Positions 25,361 through 35,052 are shown, numbered from the stretch's first letter. The stretch: DNA of 64,000 bases from Streptomyces lanatus (GCF_014655715.1 NZ_BNBM01000001.1:808742-872741); one strand, 5' to 3'. A program made the numbers and translations. Notes: a model not told the origin generated them from the letters alone.

Positions 25361-26410
25361 ATGAGATTGACCGACATATCGCTGAACTGGCTGCTTCCGG
25401 GCGCCGTCCTGCTCCTGGGCCTGCTGGTGGCGATAGCGGTGCTCCGGCGCGGGAAGGCCACCACAGGGAAGGACGCGGGCGCCGACGACTCGTGGGAGCG
25501 CAGCGAGGAGCGCCGTAGGCGCAAGGAGGCCATATATGGAACCGCCTCCTATGTGCTGCTGTTCTGCTGTGCGGCCGTGGCCGCCGCGCTCTCCTTCCAC
25601 GGTCTGGTCGGCTTCGGCGAACAGAACCTCGGCCTCCACAACGGCTGGCAGTACCTCGTCCCGTTCGGTCTGGACGGTGCCGCGATGTTCTGCTCCGTCC
25701 TCGCGGTGCGCGAGGCCAGCCACGGTGACGCGGCCCTCGGCTCCCGGATACTCGTGTGGACGTTCGCGGCCGCTGCCGCATGGTTCAACTGGGTGCACGC
25801 GCCCCGGGGTCTCGGTCATGACGGCGCCCCGCACTTCTTCGCCGGCATGTCCCTCTCCGCGGCCGTGCTGTTCGACCGGGCCCTGAAGCAGACCCGCCGG
25901 GCCGCCCTGCGCGAGCAGGGCCTGGTGCCCAGGCCCCTTCCGCAGATCCGGATCGTCCGCTGGCTGCGGGCGCCCCGCGAGACCTACAAGGCCTGGTCGC
26001 TGATGCTCCTGGAGGGCGTACGCAGCCTGGACGAGGCCGTTGACGAGGTCCGCGAGGACAAGCGGCAGAAGGACGAGAGCCGGCTGCGCAGGCGCGACCA
26101 GCAGCGCATGGAGCGCGCCCAGCTGAAGGCCATCAGCCGGGGTCACCGCGGCTTCATCGGCCGCGGCAACGGACGGCAGGCCGAGCCGCAGGCGGCCCTG
26201 GAGCGTGCCTCGGCGCAAGTGTCCGCGGAGCCTGCCATATCCACCGCGGAACAGCTGCCCGTACGTACGCGTCCCTCACTGCAGCCCGTACGCACCACCG
26301 GTTCTGACGCGGTCAAGGTCGACCTCACCGCGGAGGACGACACCATGGCGCTGCCCCGCCTCGACTCCCTGGAGCGCAAGCTCAAGGATCTGGAGCAGCA
26401 GTTCGGCTGA
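25361..26410 (+). CDS. DUF2637 (SpdB2-like) membrane protein
   Basis: 349 aa. A first helix at residues 8-28 is followed by a DUF2637 core of about four helices (residues 60-180: YVLLFCCAAVAAALSFHGLV, FGLDGAAMFCSVLAVREASH). A long charged cytoplasmic tail with Lys/Arg/Glu-rich helices ends in a short coiled coil, LDSLERKLKDLEQQ. The family includes SpdB proteins tied to plasmid spread in Streptomyces, but most chromosomal copies are uncharacterised. AAGGGA lies six bases before the ATG. The gene converges on the RsbW-like gene with a terminator between them. Confidence 0.8.
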   Translation: MRLTDISLNWLLPGAVLLLGLLVAIAVLRRGKATTGKDAGADDSWERSEERRRRKEAIYGTASYVLLFCCAAVAAALSFHGLVGFGEQNLGLHNGWQYLVPFGLDGAAMFCSVLAVREASHGDAALGSRILVWTFAAAAAWFNWVHAPRGLGHDGAPHFFAGMSLSAAVLFDRALKQTRRAALREQGLVPRPLPQIRIVRWLRAPRETYKAWSLMLLEGVRSLDEAVDEVREDKRQKDESRLRRRDQQRMERAQLKAISRGHRGFIGRGNGRQAEPQAALERASAQVSAEPAISTAEQLPVRTRPSLQPVRTTGSDAVKVDLTAEDDTMALPRLDSLERKLKDLEQQFG

Positions 26411-26423
26411 GCAGGCCTCTCTT

Positions 26424-26472
26424 CGACGGGAAGGGGCGCGACCCGGGACTCGGGGCGCGCCCCTTCCCGTCG
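26424..26472. terminator. Strong bidirectional terminator
   Basis: CGACGGGAAGGGGCGCG (26424-26440) and its exact reverse complement (26456-26472) make a 17-bp perfect stem with a 15-base loop between convergent genes. Confidence 0.85.
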
Positions 26473-26493
26473 TCGTGCGCACCGCGCGCCTCG

Positions 26494-26946
26494 TCACGCC
26501 GCATCCGCGTTGAGTTCGAACCACACCGCCTTCCCCACCCCGTGCGTACGCACGCCCCAGGCGTCCGCGAGGGACTGGACTAGGACCAGGCCCCTGCCGT
26601 TCGTACCGTGGTCGGCGTTCGGTACGCGCGGTCTGGGCAGCCGGGCCACGAAGTCCCGCACCTCCACCCTGAGCCCGCCCGGTCCGACGGTCGCCGTCAG
26701 CACGGCGTCCCGGTCGGTGTGGACGAGCGCGTTGGTGACGAGCTCGCTGGTGAGCAGTTCGGCTATGTCGGATCGTCCCGGCCTCCCCCAGTGCCGTAGC
26801 AGCTCGCGCAGCGCCCTGCGTGCCTCCGGTACGGCCCGTAGGTCCGCCCGCCCCAGTCTGCGCCTGAGCTGAGGCGTCTGCGCGTGTTCCCCGGCGCTGT
26901 CGGCCCTGTCCTCCATTGTCTCGACCGAGGAGGCCCCGATCGCCAT
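26494..26946 (-). CDS. RsbW-like ATP-binding protein (anti-sigma/regulatory kinase)
   Basis: 150 aa HATPase_c_2 domain. The N-box is ELVTNALVHT and the ATP-lid/G2 region GTNGRGLVLVQSLADAWG; the substituted RVEVRDF stands at the G1 position. Such proteins in Streptomyces act as anti-sigma kinases or as partners of DUF397/HTH regulators. The start at 26946 is chosen because AGGAGG (26954-26959) lies seven bases upstream; an upstream ATG at 26976 overlaps the stop of a possible 21-codon ORF (ATGA) and could add ten residues. No anti-anti-sigma gene is adjacent. Confidence 0.85.
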   Translation of the reverse strand: MAIGASSVETMEDRADSAGEHAQTPQLRRRLGRADLRAVPEARRALRELLRHWGRPGRSDIAELLTSELVTNALVHTDRDAVLTATVGPGGLRVEVRDFVARLPRPRVPNADHGTNGRGLVLVQSLADAWGVRTHGVGKAVWFELNADAA

Positions 26947-26976
26947 GGGACCGCCTCCTCGCACGTGCCTCTTCAT

Positions 26977-27566
26977 GACCCCCGCCCGCGTGCCGATGTC
27001 GGTTCCCCTCCTGGCTCGAACACGTTCACGGGAACCATTTCCCGGTCGAAGCCTCGGCAGTCATGTCGAATCGTCAACGACCAGGTGTTCGGCCATGGTT
27101 GGGCGGGTCGCACGGGTTGGATGAAACCCGAAACGTCACTCGTCGGCCGCCCGTGGGCCGCCTCGGGCGACGACGGCGCCGGGTCGGTCACCGGCCACGG
27201 CCCGGCTTCCGGGCGGCGGGCGCGCGCGTGGCGAGGGGAGGCGGGGCGGTGCATCCGATACGGGTGGTCGACGGCCGACCGGTGCAGTCCCGCACGGCAT
27301 CGGGCCGACGTCAGCACCGACGTCGCGACCACACGGGATGGGACCGACTGCCGATTGCGCTCTGCCGATCCGGCCGTATACGGCGAAGTGCCGTGGCCGC
27401 CGTGGTGGCACGCGCGGTGGACGCGCACACGTCCCGCGGCGGGGCAACGGCGCGCGTCCGGCCGACTTCCCGGAAGGCGGGAAACTGGCCGGATCTCATG
27501 GGTGCGATGGGCGCGGGGCCACCCGCCCGACCCCCGTACGGGAGGGCGGCCCCGCCGGTGCGGTGG
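26977..27566. other. 590-base gap without a convincing gene
   Basis: Open frames here lack codon bias and family features. The right part has an imperfect stem (CCGCCC 27523-27528 with GGGCGG 27544-27549, inner CCC/GGG) that may terminate the secreted-protein gene. The left part carries the leader of the RsbW-like gene and a possible minus-strand 21-codon ORF ending at 26973. Confidence 0.4.
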
Positions 27567-28184
27567 TCAGTGGAGCTTGTTCACCGCGGTGGTGGTCGTC
27601 TTCTTGAAGGCCTTCACCGGCGCGTCGGCGAAGCCGCCCATCTGCCCCCACTGCACGACGGTGACGGTGCCGCCGTCCCGGCCGACCGACACGAGGTGGA
27701 TGTCCATGGCGCCCCACGAGGCACGGGTCGCGAAGCCGTGGACGCGGGCGCCCTCCTCGACCGGCAGGCTGCCGTAGCTCTTGTAGGCGGCCTTGATGTC
27801 CGGGTCGGCGTCCATGCGGGCGACGCAGCGCTTGACGTCCTTGTCGAGGCGGGCGGCGAGCGCCTTGGCCTTGGCACTGTCCCGGACGGTGATGTTGAGC
27901 TGCTGGGCGCCGGTGTCGAGGTCGGTGCGGAAGGTGCGGTAGCGGGAGTCGTAGGCGAGCAGGGAGTCGCCGAAGCAGTACTGCATCTCCTCCGGGACGC
28001 CGCCGGTGACCCTGGCGGCGGTCCAGCTGGAGGAGGGGTGCGGCGGCAGTTCGGACGCCGCGAGGAACTTCGGCGCGGATGCCTTGGTCGCGGCTCCGGC
28101 CGGCGCCGCGGAGAGTGCGGCGCCCGCGGTGAGGCCGACGACGGCGAGTGCGGCGAGCGTCCCGGCCCGTGTGCGCTTGAACAT
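27567..28184 (-). CDS. Secreted protein, possible PknH-like sensor domain
   Basis: 205 aa from the ATG at 28184 (GGGGGGA six bases upstream). A Sec signal peptide ends near AAPAGAAT (residues 1-32). The mature part has a PknH-C/sensor-like layout with two Cys (QYCFGDSLLAYDSRYRTFRT and DVKRCVARMDAD) likely to form a disulfide, and a C-terminal beta-rich WGAMDIHLVSVGRDGGTVTV stretch. It lacks a kinase domain or anchor, so it would be released to the wall or medium. Function unknown. Confidence 0.72.
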   Translation of the reverse strand: MFKRTRAGTLAALAVVGLTAGAALSAAPAGAATKASAPKFLAASELPPHPSSSWTAARVTGGVPEEMQYCFGDSLLAYDSRYRTFRTDLDTGAQQLNITVRDSAKAKALAARLDKDVKRCVARMDADPDIKAAYKSYGSLPVEEGARVHGFATRASWGAMDIHLVSVGRDGGTVTVVQWGQMGGFADAPVKAFKKTTTTAVNKLH

Positions 28185-28422
28185 GGATGTCCCCCCGTGG
28201 ATGACAGGAAAATGCTTGAACATGCGGAAGTGGGTCGTCACCGACGCCGGTTGGTCCCCCCGGGCCTGGTCGGTGCGACACCAAGAGCATCAGCCGTCAC
28301 AGCGGGCGGCGGCAAGCGCCGACGCCCGATCCGCGACGGTGGAACCATCCCAGCCCATCTGACGTGCAGGTATATGGAGTGCCTGGGATACCGTCCCGGG
28401 ACGGGGAGGACACGGGAGAACA

Positions 28423-29691
28423 GTGTCTGAAGCACAGGACGACGACGTCCAGGAGTTCGCGGCTTCGCTCCGGCGCCTGAAGGAACGCACCGACCGCAGC
28501 TACGGTCAGCTGGCCCGCCGCCTGAACATGAACACCTCCACGCTGCACCGCTACTGCGCCGGTGACGCGGTCCCCCTCGACTTCGCCCCCGTGGAGCGGT
28601 TCGCCGCGCTGTGCGGGGCGACGCCGGAGGAGCGCATGGAGCTGCACCGCCGGTGGATCCTGGCGGTGGCGGCACGGCAGCGCTCGCGTACGGCGGTGGC
28701 CGCCGCGCCGGAGCCGGACCGGGCGGACGAGGCCCCGGAGCCCGCCGAAGCACCGGCCCCGCACCACCCCTGGTATCGCCGCCGACGCCTCCTCGTCTCC
28801 GCCGCCGTGGCCACCGCGCTCCTCGCCACGCTCGGCAGCATCGCCGCCCTGCCCGACGACGACCGCCGCGGCCCGAGCGACTCGGTCGAGGCCGCCGATC
28901 CGCCCCGTACGACGGAACCGGGCACCCCGCGCCCGAAGTCGAGCAAGTCCCCGAGACCCTCCTCCACCACGACCGCCAAGCCCTCGCCCGACGCCTCGAA
29001 GAAGTCCGAGCCGGAGCCCATCGAGACGTCCGGTGGCCCCTCGAAGAAGGCCGACGGTCAGCAGCCGCCGGCCGGTCTTCCCCTCACCTGGAGCGCCAAC
29101 TCCCATGTCTGGCAGGCCGGCTGCGGTCACGACTACGTCCTCAGCAAGCCGCCGCAGCAGGTCCCGCCGCCGCCGGCCGCGCAGGACGCCGCGAGTTGGG
29201 CTGAGTCTCTGAACGCCGTGCACGGGCGGCAGACGATGGTGGAGGTCACGGTGCAGGGGCGGACGTCCACGGCCGTCGTCCTGGAGGCCCTGCGGGTGCG
29301 TGTCGTCGGCCGTTCGGCGCCGATGAAGGGCTCCTCCTACGCGATGGACAACGGCTGCGGCGGCGCGCTGACGCCCCGCTACTTCGACGTCGATCTGGAC
29401 AAGGACCGGCCCATCGCCCGCCCGGTCGACGGCGGCGACGCGGAGGGCCCGATCCCGGCGATGCGGCTGCCGTACCGGGTGTCCGCCGAGGACCCGGAGG
29501 TGCTGCTGATCGACGCGAGGACGGCGGCCTGTGACTGCAACTGGTACCTGGAGCTGGACTGGTCGTCCCAGGGCCGCACCGGCACGGTCCGCATCGACGA
29601 CCACGGCCGTCCCTTCCGCACGACGGGCATCGACGGACTGCCGCGCTACTCGTACGACACCTCGGCGCGCAAGTGGGTGCCCTACAGCTGA
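28423..29691 (+). CDS. Membrane-anchored HTH (XRE-like) protein with extracellular domain
   Basis: 422 aa in three parts: a cytoplasmic N-terminal helix-turn-helix (residues 10-55, RTDRSYGQLARRLNMNTSTL), one membrane helix (about 123-143), a Ser/Pro/Thr/Lys-rich linker, and an extracellular domain of about 200 residues containing four Cys (WQAGCGHDYVL, NGCGG, AACDCNW). The topology suggests a one-component transmembrane sensor-regulator, or a DNA-tethering protein; the ligand is unknown. GTG start with GGGAG five bases upstream. The genes on both sides point leftwards. Confidence 0.78.
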   Translation: MSEAQDDDVQEFAASLRRLKERTDRSYGQLARRLNMNTSTLHRYCAGDAVPLDFAPVERFAALCGATPEERMELHRRWILAVAARQRSRTAVAAAPEPDRADEAPEPAEAPAPHHPWYRRRRLLVSAAVATALLATLGSIAALPDDDRRGPSDSVEAADPPRTTEPGTPRPKSSKSPRPSSTTTAKPSPDASKKSEPEPIETSGGPSKKADGQQPPAGLPLTWSANSHVWQAGCGHDYVLSKPPQQVPPPPAAQDAASWAESLNAVHGRQTMVEVTVQGRTSTAVVLEALRVRVVGRSAPMKGSSYAMDNGCGGALTPRYFDVDLDKDRPIARPVDGGDAEGPIPAMRLPYRVSAEDPEVLLIDARTAACDCNWYLELDWSSQGRTGTVRIDDHGRPFRTTGIDGLPRYSYDTSARKWVPYS

Positions 29692-29700
29692 GGGAGCCGG

Positions 29701-30966
29701 TCACGCCTCCCACACCGCGGCCGCCGTACGGTCGTCGGCGTAGCCCTTCACCCGGATCTGGGTGTCGGCGAGGAACTCCGCGAGACCGGGCGGTTCGAGG
29801 GTGGACCACCGGCCGGTCAGATGGGCGGCGAGCTCGGGTTCGCCGCGCAGGGGGTCGGCGAGGCCGCTGGTGCACATCAGGAGGGTGTCGCCGGTGCGGG
29901 CGACGGAGGCGCGGAAGCGGAAGGGTTCGCGGGGCGGCTCGGGCGCCGGGTCGTAAGGGCTGGGCGGGGTGGTGATGCCGAGGTCCATGGTGAGGCGGTC
30001 GCCCTCGGGGGTCTCGGCGGGGAGCGAGCCGAAGCCGACGACGGGTTCGCCGGTGGCGTCGGTGACGAGGGGTTCGATGTCCTGCCATTCGCCGTTGCGC
30101 AGCCGGAACAGCCCGCCGGGGCCGACGCCGAAGAAGACGCGCGTACGGCACTCGGGGTCGGCGGGGAGCAGGAGGCAGCGCAGGGTCGCCGCGTACTCGT
30201 CGGGGTCGATGCCCTGTTCGGCGGCGCTGGCGCGGAGTTTGCCGAGGCTGCGGTCGGTCAGGCGGTGCAGGCCCGACTTCAGGTCGCCGCGTCGTGCGGC
30301 CCTTATGTCCTCGGAGAGCCGCGCGTGACTGCGGCCGACGGCCCGGCCGATCCAGTGGCAGGCCTCGGCGGCGGCACGGTGCGCGCCCGGCGTGGCCCGG
30401 GCGCCGGTGGCCATGGCGACGAGGACCAGGGCGTGGTCGCCGGTGCCGAAGCGGGCGGTGAGGAGGCAGTCACGGCGGGGCTCGCCCCGGTAGCGGCCGG
30501 AGTCCCCGCGCAGGGAGACGGCGCGCAGGGTGCAGGCGCCGTAGTGGGCGCCGTCGAGGACGGTGTCGGCCACCAGGTCGTCGAGGTCGTCCGGGTCGGC
30601 GGGCGGGAGGGCGGTGGGTTCGGCGGCGTAGGTGGGAGGGCCGTCGCCCACGTAGTCGAGGGGGCGTGGTGGCGGGAGCGGGGGCGGTCCGGTGTCGTCC
30701 GGAGGTGACTCGACGGTGAATCCCGGCGGTTTCGGAAGTCCCGCCGGGAACGTCGACGCGGGCTCCACGGCATCCGCGTCCGCCCGTGGCGACGGAACCT
30801 GCACGCCCGCTCCGGACCGCTGGCTGACGGCACCCGCGGCCGAGGCGAAGCGGTCGTCCAGTGAGTCGGCGGCCTTCGTCGGGCCCGTGTCATCGGCGCG
30901 CTCACCGTACAGCTGCCCCCACCAGTCGTCCTCGCGGCCGGTGGGCCTACCCCCCTGCTGGTTCAT
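29701..30966 (-). CDS. PP2C-like Ser/Thr phosphatase domain protein
   Basis: 421 aa. A disordered, Pro/Asp-rich N-terminus (about 130 residues) precedes a PP2C-fold region: DGAHYGACTLRAVSLRGDSG, DHALVLVAMATGA, DTLLMCTSGLADPLRG and the C-terminal KGYADDRTAAAVW, which is the expected DDxTA motif. The metal-binding Asp of motif I is not in its usual GxRxxNED form, so activity is uncertain. No signal or helix, so cytoplasmic. It stands nine bases from the convergent HTH gene. Confidence 0.75.
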   Translation of the reverse strand: MNQQGGRPTGREDDWWGQLYGERADDTGPTKAADSLDDRFASAAGAVSQRSGAGVQVPSPRADADAVEPASTFPAGLPKPPGFTVESPPDDTGPPPLPPPRPLDYVGDGPPTYAAEPTALPPADPDDLDDLVADTVLDGAHYGACTLRAVSLRGDSGRYRGEPRRDCLLTARFGTGDHALVLVAMATGARATPGAHRAAAEACHWIGRAVGRSHARLSEDIRAARRGDLKSGLHRLTDRSLGKLRASAAEQGIDPDEYAATLRCLLLPADPECRTRVFFGVGPGGLFRLRNGEWQDIEPLVTDATGEPVVGFGSLPAETPEGDRLTMDLGITTPPSPYDPAPEPPREPFRFRASVARTGDTLLMCTSGLADPLRGEPELAAHLTGRWSTLEPPGLAEFLADTQIRVKGYADDRTAAAVWEA

Positions 30967-31106
30967 GCCCCCAATTGTCCACCGCACGGCCCGGATGAAA
31001 ACGGGGCATCCGGAAAATCCGGCCTCACGGGGCCTACCCGGACGGCACGTCGGGTGAGGCCTTGAACAGCCTTGCGAAACACCGGAGGAACACCGGGCGA
31101 AGACAC

Positions 31107-31150
31107 GTCGCCGGGCGGCCCCACCCCCCACGGGAGAACCGCCCGGCGAC
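31107..31150 (-). terminator. Terminator of the subtilase gene
   Basis: GTCGCCGGGCGG (31107-31118) and CCGCCCGGCGAC (31139-31150) form a perfect 12-bp stem about 40 bases past the subtilase stop. Confidence 0.75.
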
Positions 31151-31187
31151 AGCCGGGTGACCCGGGCCCGGATCCCCTTCGCGCGCT

Positions 31188-34100
31188 TCAGCGCACGTCG
31201 TAGGCCCGGGTCACGATCTGGGTGACCGAGGCGCCGTCGGCGTCGGTCAGGACGACCTTGAGTGTGACCTGTCTTCCCGCCGCTCCACTGTGGTCCACCT
31301 CCGCCTGCCAGGTCCCGTCGTCCTGCCGCATCGTCCGCGCCCCCGTCCAACTTTCACCCTCGTCGTACGAGTACGCGAGTTCGGCCCCCGTCAACTCACC
31401 GGGTTCATAACCTGCGTGGCCCGTCGCCGTGAGCGTGATGCTCTGTCCGTCCTCGGCGGGGAGGGTCTTCAGGCCGTCCTCCGGCAGCGTGTACCTCGGG
31501 AACAGCAGTGGTATGCCCTGCGAATACGTGTCCTCGTCGCGTACGGAGCGGAAGGTCCAGGTCGTGGTGGTACCGGTGGACCGGTTCCACGCACGGGCCG
31601 GAGGGCCGATCTTCTCGGTGTTCAGGATGAGTTCGTACGTCGAGGCTTCCGCCGGAACGGTGAACACGCCGAAGGGATACGGACTTTCGCCGATCGTCTC
31701 GCCGTCCCGCCGTAGCGTCATGGAGCCGATGTCACCGAAGCTCCCCTGCACGCCATGGTGTTGGCCATCGCCCCAGAAGCCGGGTGCCACGCCGATCAGG
31801 TCGGCCTGTCGTTCGGCGGCGAGCGCGGGCCGCCCGGCCTCGTCGAGCGGTGTGGCCGGGGCGAGGACACCGCCGTACCACTCCTCGGTGCGCCGCTCCC
31901 CCTTCGCGTAGGTCCGCATGGGGTCGATCATGAACTCGCCCCAGGGGAAGCTGCTGGACACCTCGTGCTCCCAGCCGGTCGTGCCCGGCGAGTGGTACTC
32001 GGTGCGCCGGAAGGGTGCGGGGACCGTCTCCAGGCCGCTGAAGTAGCCGGTCAGGCCGTTGGGGCGGGTCATGCTCGTCAGGTCGATGTGGTCGGTGGCG
32101 GCGGACGCCATCGAGCGGTATGTGGCCGTGGTCGCCGCCAGTTCCCGGTCCCGGACGCGGTACGTGCGGTCGCCGCCGATCTGGCCCTGCTCCGGGAAGG
32201 CGAGGTTGTAGACGTACGGGCTCTTGGCGGTGGCCGTCCAGCGCAGGGTCACGTCCCCGGCGGCGAGCAGGGCCTTCGCCTCGTCGGCCGGGACGGCGAG
32301 GACCGGCAGCGGACCGCCCGTGAAGCCGGCCGACGGATACCAGCGACCCGGCGCGTCCCGGTGGACGAGGACCGCCACGGCTCCCGCCTCCTTCGCGCGG
32401 GTCGCGATCTCGTACGCGCTCCCGCCGTCCGGGATCCCGACGAGCGCGATCTTCCCGGCCGCACCCGAAAGCTCCTCCGCCGTACCGGACTTGGCGTCGA
32501 AGAGGGGCGCGCGGCCCGTGCCGTCGAGGTTGGCCGAGCTGTAGGACGCGGTGGTCGGGTGCAGCAACCTGCCGCCCACGACGGCCAGTTCGGTGATCTG
32601 CGGTGCCGCCGCGCGCCAGAAGCTGTCGAACTCGAAGTCGCCGTCGCTGGCCCGGCCGGTGACGGAGGCGTAGTAGCCGCGCAGTTCGCGTCCGCCGGCG
32701 GCGGTGCCCGCATGGAGCCAGGTGTCGTCCCAGCTGCGGGCGAACCCGAGGGTGGCCGCACGGAGTTCGGTCGGCCGGTCCGTCCTGATGGTCAGGCGGT
32801 GGGCCTTGCGGGCGTCGAGGACGACGGTCATGTCGTCGCGGATCTCCAGCTGCGGGCGGCCCAGGTAGGTGAGGGAGTTCTCGGTCCCGGCGGTCGTGAT
32901 GAAGCTGGAGAGGAAGTAGGCGCCAGGACGGATCGCGTACGTCTGGTCGGTCGCGCCCTCGTTGAAGCGCCGCTCGCCGGTCGCGTCGTCGGTGCCGATC
33001 AGGTCGACGGAGGAGGCACCGTCGGCGGGCTTGCCGTTCCGGTCGATCAGCTTGACGCGAAGGGTGACGGTCTCCGGCTGGACGTACAGCGCGAACGGGG
33101 TGGAGACGGTGACGCCGTCGGCGGTGGCGAGGACGCGGCCGGTGAGGTCGCCGTACTGGGCCCGGGTGAGCCTGGCCATCGGGTCGATCCGCAGCGGGAC
33201 CTCGACGGTCCTCCCCGCCGGGACGGTGACCTTGCGGGCGTCGAGCCGGGCGGGGGTCGAGCGGACGGTGGAGCCGTCGTTGCCGGTGACGGCGGGCACC
33301 GTCAGCTTCAACTCCACCGCCCTGTCTGTGGTGTTGGTGTAGGGCACGGCGATCGTCGTACGGTCGCCGGCGTCCTGCGGCCAGTTGAAGGTGCCGGCCT
33401 GCAGCGCGGGTGCGCCGAGCACTTTCTGGTCGAGCGCGGCGCGGACATCGAGGCGCCCGGCGCCGGTCTCCCGGACATCGCCGGGGATGTCGGCATCGGC
33501 GGCGGAGACGAGGGCGGCCTTGAGCTGCCGGGCGCTCCAGTCGGGGTGCCGCTGCTTGACGACGGCCGCCGCACCCGCGACATGCGGGGTCGCCATCGAC
33601 GTACCGCTCATGGACCGGTACGCGTAGACGCCGCGTCCGCCCGCCGCCGCGGCGGAGATGCCGACGCCCGGTGCGGTGATCTCCGGCTTGAGGGTGTGCG
33701 AGCCGTACGCCGGACCCCGGCTGGAGAAGGCGGCCGTGGAGTCGCCGCGGTCGACGGCGCCGACGGTGAGGACGCTCGGGGCGCAACCCGGGGAGGAGAC
33801 CGTGTTGTCGCCGGGTCCGGTGTTGCCCGCCGCGATGACGAACAGGGTGTTCTCGCTGGTCCGGGCGAGTTCCTCGGTGGCCTGGGCCATGGGGTCGGTG
33901 CAGTCCGTGCGGGCCGGGTTGCCGAGGCTCATCGAGACGACGTCGGCGCCCTGCTCGACGGCCCACTGCATGCCGGCGATGATCCATGAGGTCTCGCCGT
34001 AGCCGGAGTCGTTCAGGACCTTGCCGTTGAGGAGCCCGGCGCCGGGGGCGACTCCGCGCTTCCTGCCGGCGCTCGCGGCGCCCGTGCCGCCGACGGTGGA

Positions 34101-34874
34101 GGTGGTGTGGGTGCCGTGGCCGTCGTGGTCGGCGGCGTCCGGGGAGTCGGTGAAGTTCTTCGCGGCGGTGATACGGCCCTCGAGGTCGGGGTGTCCGGCG
34201 TCGACGCCGGTGTCCAGGACGGCGACTTTGGTGCCCTTGCCGTCGTAGCCGGCGGCCCAGGCCTCGGGGGCGTGCACCTGGCGGGTGGAGCGGTCGAGGG
34301 TGGCCTTGACCTTGGCGTCGAGCCACAGCTTGGTGAGGTCGCCGGCCGCGCGGGAGCGGGGGTCGGTGAGGTCCACCCAGAAGTCGGCGGCCTTCTTCTT
34401 GTCGGCCTCCAGGGCGATCCCGTCGATCGGGTCGAGGACGGGGCCGCGTTCGGCGCCGCGCGGGGTGGGCGGGGCGGAGCGGGCGACGGGGTGGTCGTAG
34501 GTGGCGATCAGCGGGAGCGTCGTGCGGTGGGCGTCGTCGTAGCCCTGCCGGATGAGGCCGGTGACGTTGAAGAGTTCCTCGTCGACCCGGCCGGCGGCGA
34601 GCGCCTCGGTCGCGGCCTCGGGGTAGACGTACAGGTCGTCGCCGGAGCGGCGGGTCTGGGTGAAGGGGGCCGTGCCGTCCGGGCCGGGCAGGGCGACGGC
34701 CCCGTCCCGGGTGACGAGGATGCGGTCGCCGGTGACGAGGGTGACGACGGAGCCGGTCGGCCGTGTCGGCGGTTTCGGCAAGGTGTCGGCCGCGGGTGCG
34801 GGTGCGGCCGACGTCACGGCCAGGATGGCGGCGGTGGCCGCGCCCAGGGCCGTACGCGATATCGCTCTCCCCAA
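31188..34874 (-). CDS. Large secreted S8 family serine peptidase (subtilase)
   Basis: 1228 aa from a TTG at 34874, chosen because AGAAGG lies five bases upstream and it gives a clean signal peptide (GRAISRTALGAATAAILAV to APAPAA); a GTG at 34979 would add 35 residues before it. The pro-region spans about 40-190. The catalytic triad is Asp221 (VAVLDTGVD), His253 (DGHGTHTTSTVGG) and Ser426 (GTSMATPHVAG), with oxyanion Asn351 (IAAGN). A PA-like segment (GKIALVGIPDGGSAYEIATR) and beta-sandwich C-terminal domains follow. It is divergent from a TrmB/LuxR regulator, a recurrent pairing in streptomycetes as far as I recall. Confidence 0.88.
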   Translation of the reverse strand: MGRAISRTALGAATAAILAVTSAAPAPAADTLPKPPTRPTGSVVTLVTGDRILVTRDGAVALPGPDGTAPFTQTRRSGDDLYVYPEAATEALAAGRVDEELFNVTGLIRQGYDDAHRTTLPLIATYDHPVARSAPPTPRGAERGPVLDPIDGIALEADKKKAADFWVDLTDPRSRAAGDLTKLWLDAKVKATLDRSTRQVHAPEAWAAGYDGKGTKVAVLDTGVDAGHPDLEGRITAAKNFTDSPDAADHDGHGTHTTSTVGGTGAASAGRKRGVAPGAGLLNGKVLNDSGYGETSWIIAGMQWAVEQGADVVSMSLGNPARTDCTDPMAQATEELARTSENTLFVIAAGNTGPGDNTVSSPGCAPSVLTVGAVDRGDSTAAFSSRGPAYGSHTLKPEITAPGVGISAAAAGGRGVYAYRSMSGTSMATPHVAGAAAVVKQRHPDWSARQLKAALVSAADADIPGDVRETGAGRLDVRAALDQKVLGAPALQAGTFNWPQDAGDRTTIAVPYTNTTDRAVELKLTVPAVTGNDGSTVRSTPARLDARKVTVPAGRTVEVPLRIDPMARLTRAQYGDLTGRVLATADGVTVSTPFALYVQPETVTLRVKLIDRNGKPADGASSVDLIGTDDATGERRFNEGATDQTYAIRPGAYFLSSFITTAGTENSLTYLGRPQLEIRDDMTVVLDARKAHRLTIRTDRPTELRAATLGFARSWDDTWLHAGTAAGGRELRGYYASVTGRASDGDFEFDSFWRAAAPQITELAVVGGRLLHPTTASYSSANLDGTGRAPLFDAKSGTAEELSGAAGKIALVGIPDGGSAYEIATRAKEAGAVAVLVHRDAPGRWYPSAGFTGGPLPVLAVPADEAKALLAAGDVTLRWTATAKSPYVYNLAFPEQGQIGGDRTYRVRDRELAATTATYRSMASAATDHIDLTSMTRPNGLTGYFSGLETVPAPFRRTEYHSPGTTGWEHEVSSSFPWGEFMIDPMRTYAKGERRTEEWYGGVLAPATPLDEAGRPALAAERQADLIGVAPGFWGDGQHHGVQGSFGDIGSMTLRRDGETIGESPYPFGVFTVPAEASTYELILNTEKIGPPARAWNRSTGTTTTWTFRSVRDEDTYSQGIPLLFPRYTLPEDGLKTLPAEDGQSITLTATGHAGYEPGELTGAELAYSYDEGESWTGARTMRQDDGTWQAEVDHSGAAGRQVTLKVVLTDADGASVTQIVTRAYDVR

Positions 34875-35030
34875 GATCGCCTTCTTCCCGTCTGCCGCCT
34901 GCCCGTGGACGCGAAAGCGCAGGCCAAGAAGGCCCAAGTCAGGCAAAGCGGGCGGTGGTTGATGCTGCGGTGGCGACACCTTGGCAGAGTGACGGGTGGT
35001 ACCGCGATGATGTGCGGAGGCGGGATTGCG

Positions 35031-35052
35031 CCGTGGCCGATTCCCGCCACGG
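35031..35052. promoter_or_regulatory. Dyad between subtilase and its divergent regulator
   Basis: CCGTGGC-N8-GCCACGG is a perfect 7-bp inverted repeat 41 bases upstream of the regulator ATG, a plausible operator for autoregulation or subtilase control. Confidence 0.3.

Noticed and set aside
26977..27566. Protein-coding genes in the 590-base gap
   Set aside because: Both strands show open frames, but without third-position bias, credible SD-start pairs or recognisable sequence.
31732..34326. A long second minus-strand frame inside the subtilase gene
   Set aside because: Arg/Pro/His-rich with no motif; the subtilase frame holds the catalytic triad.
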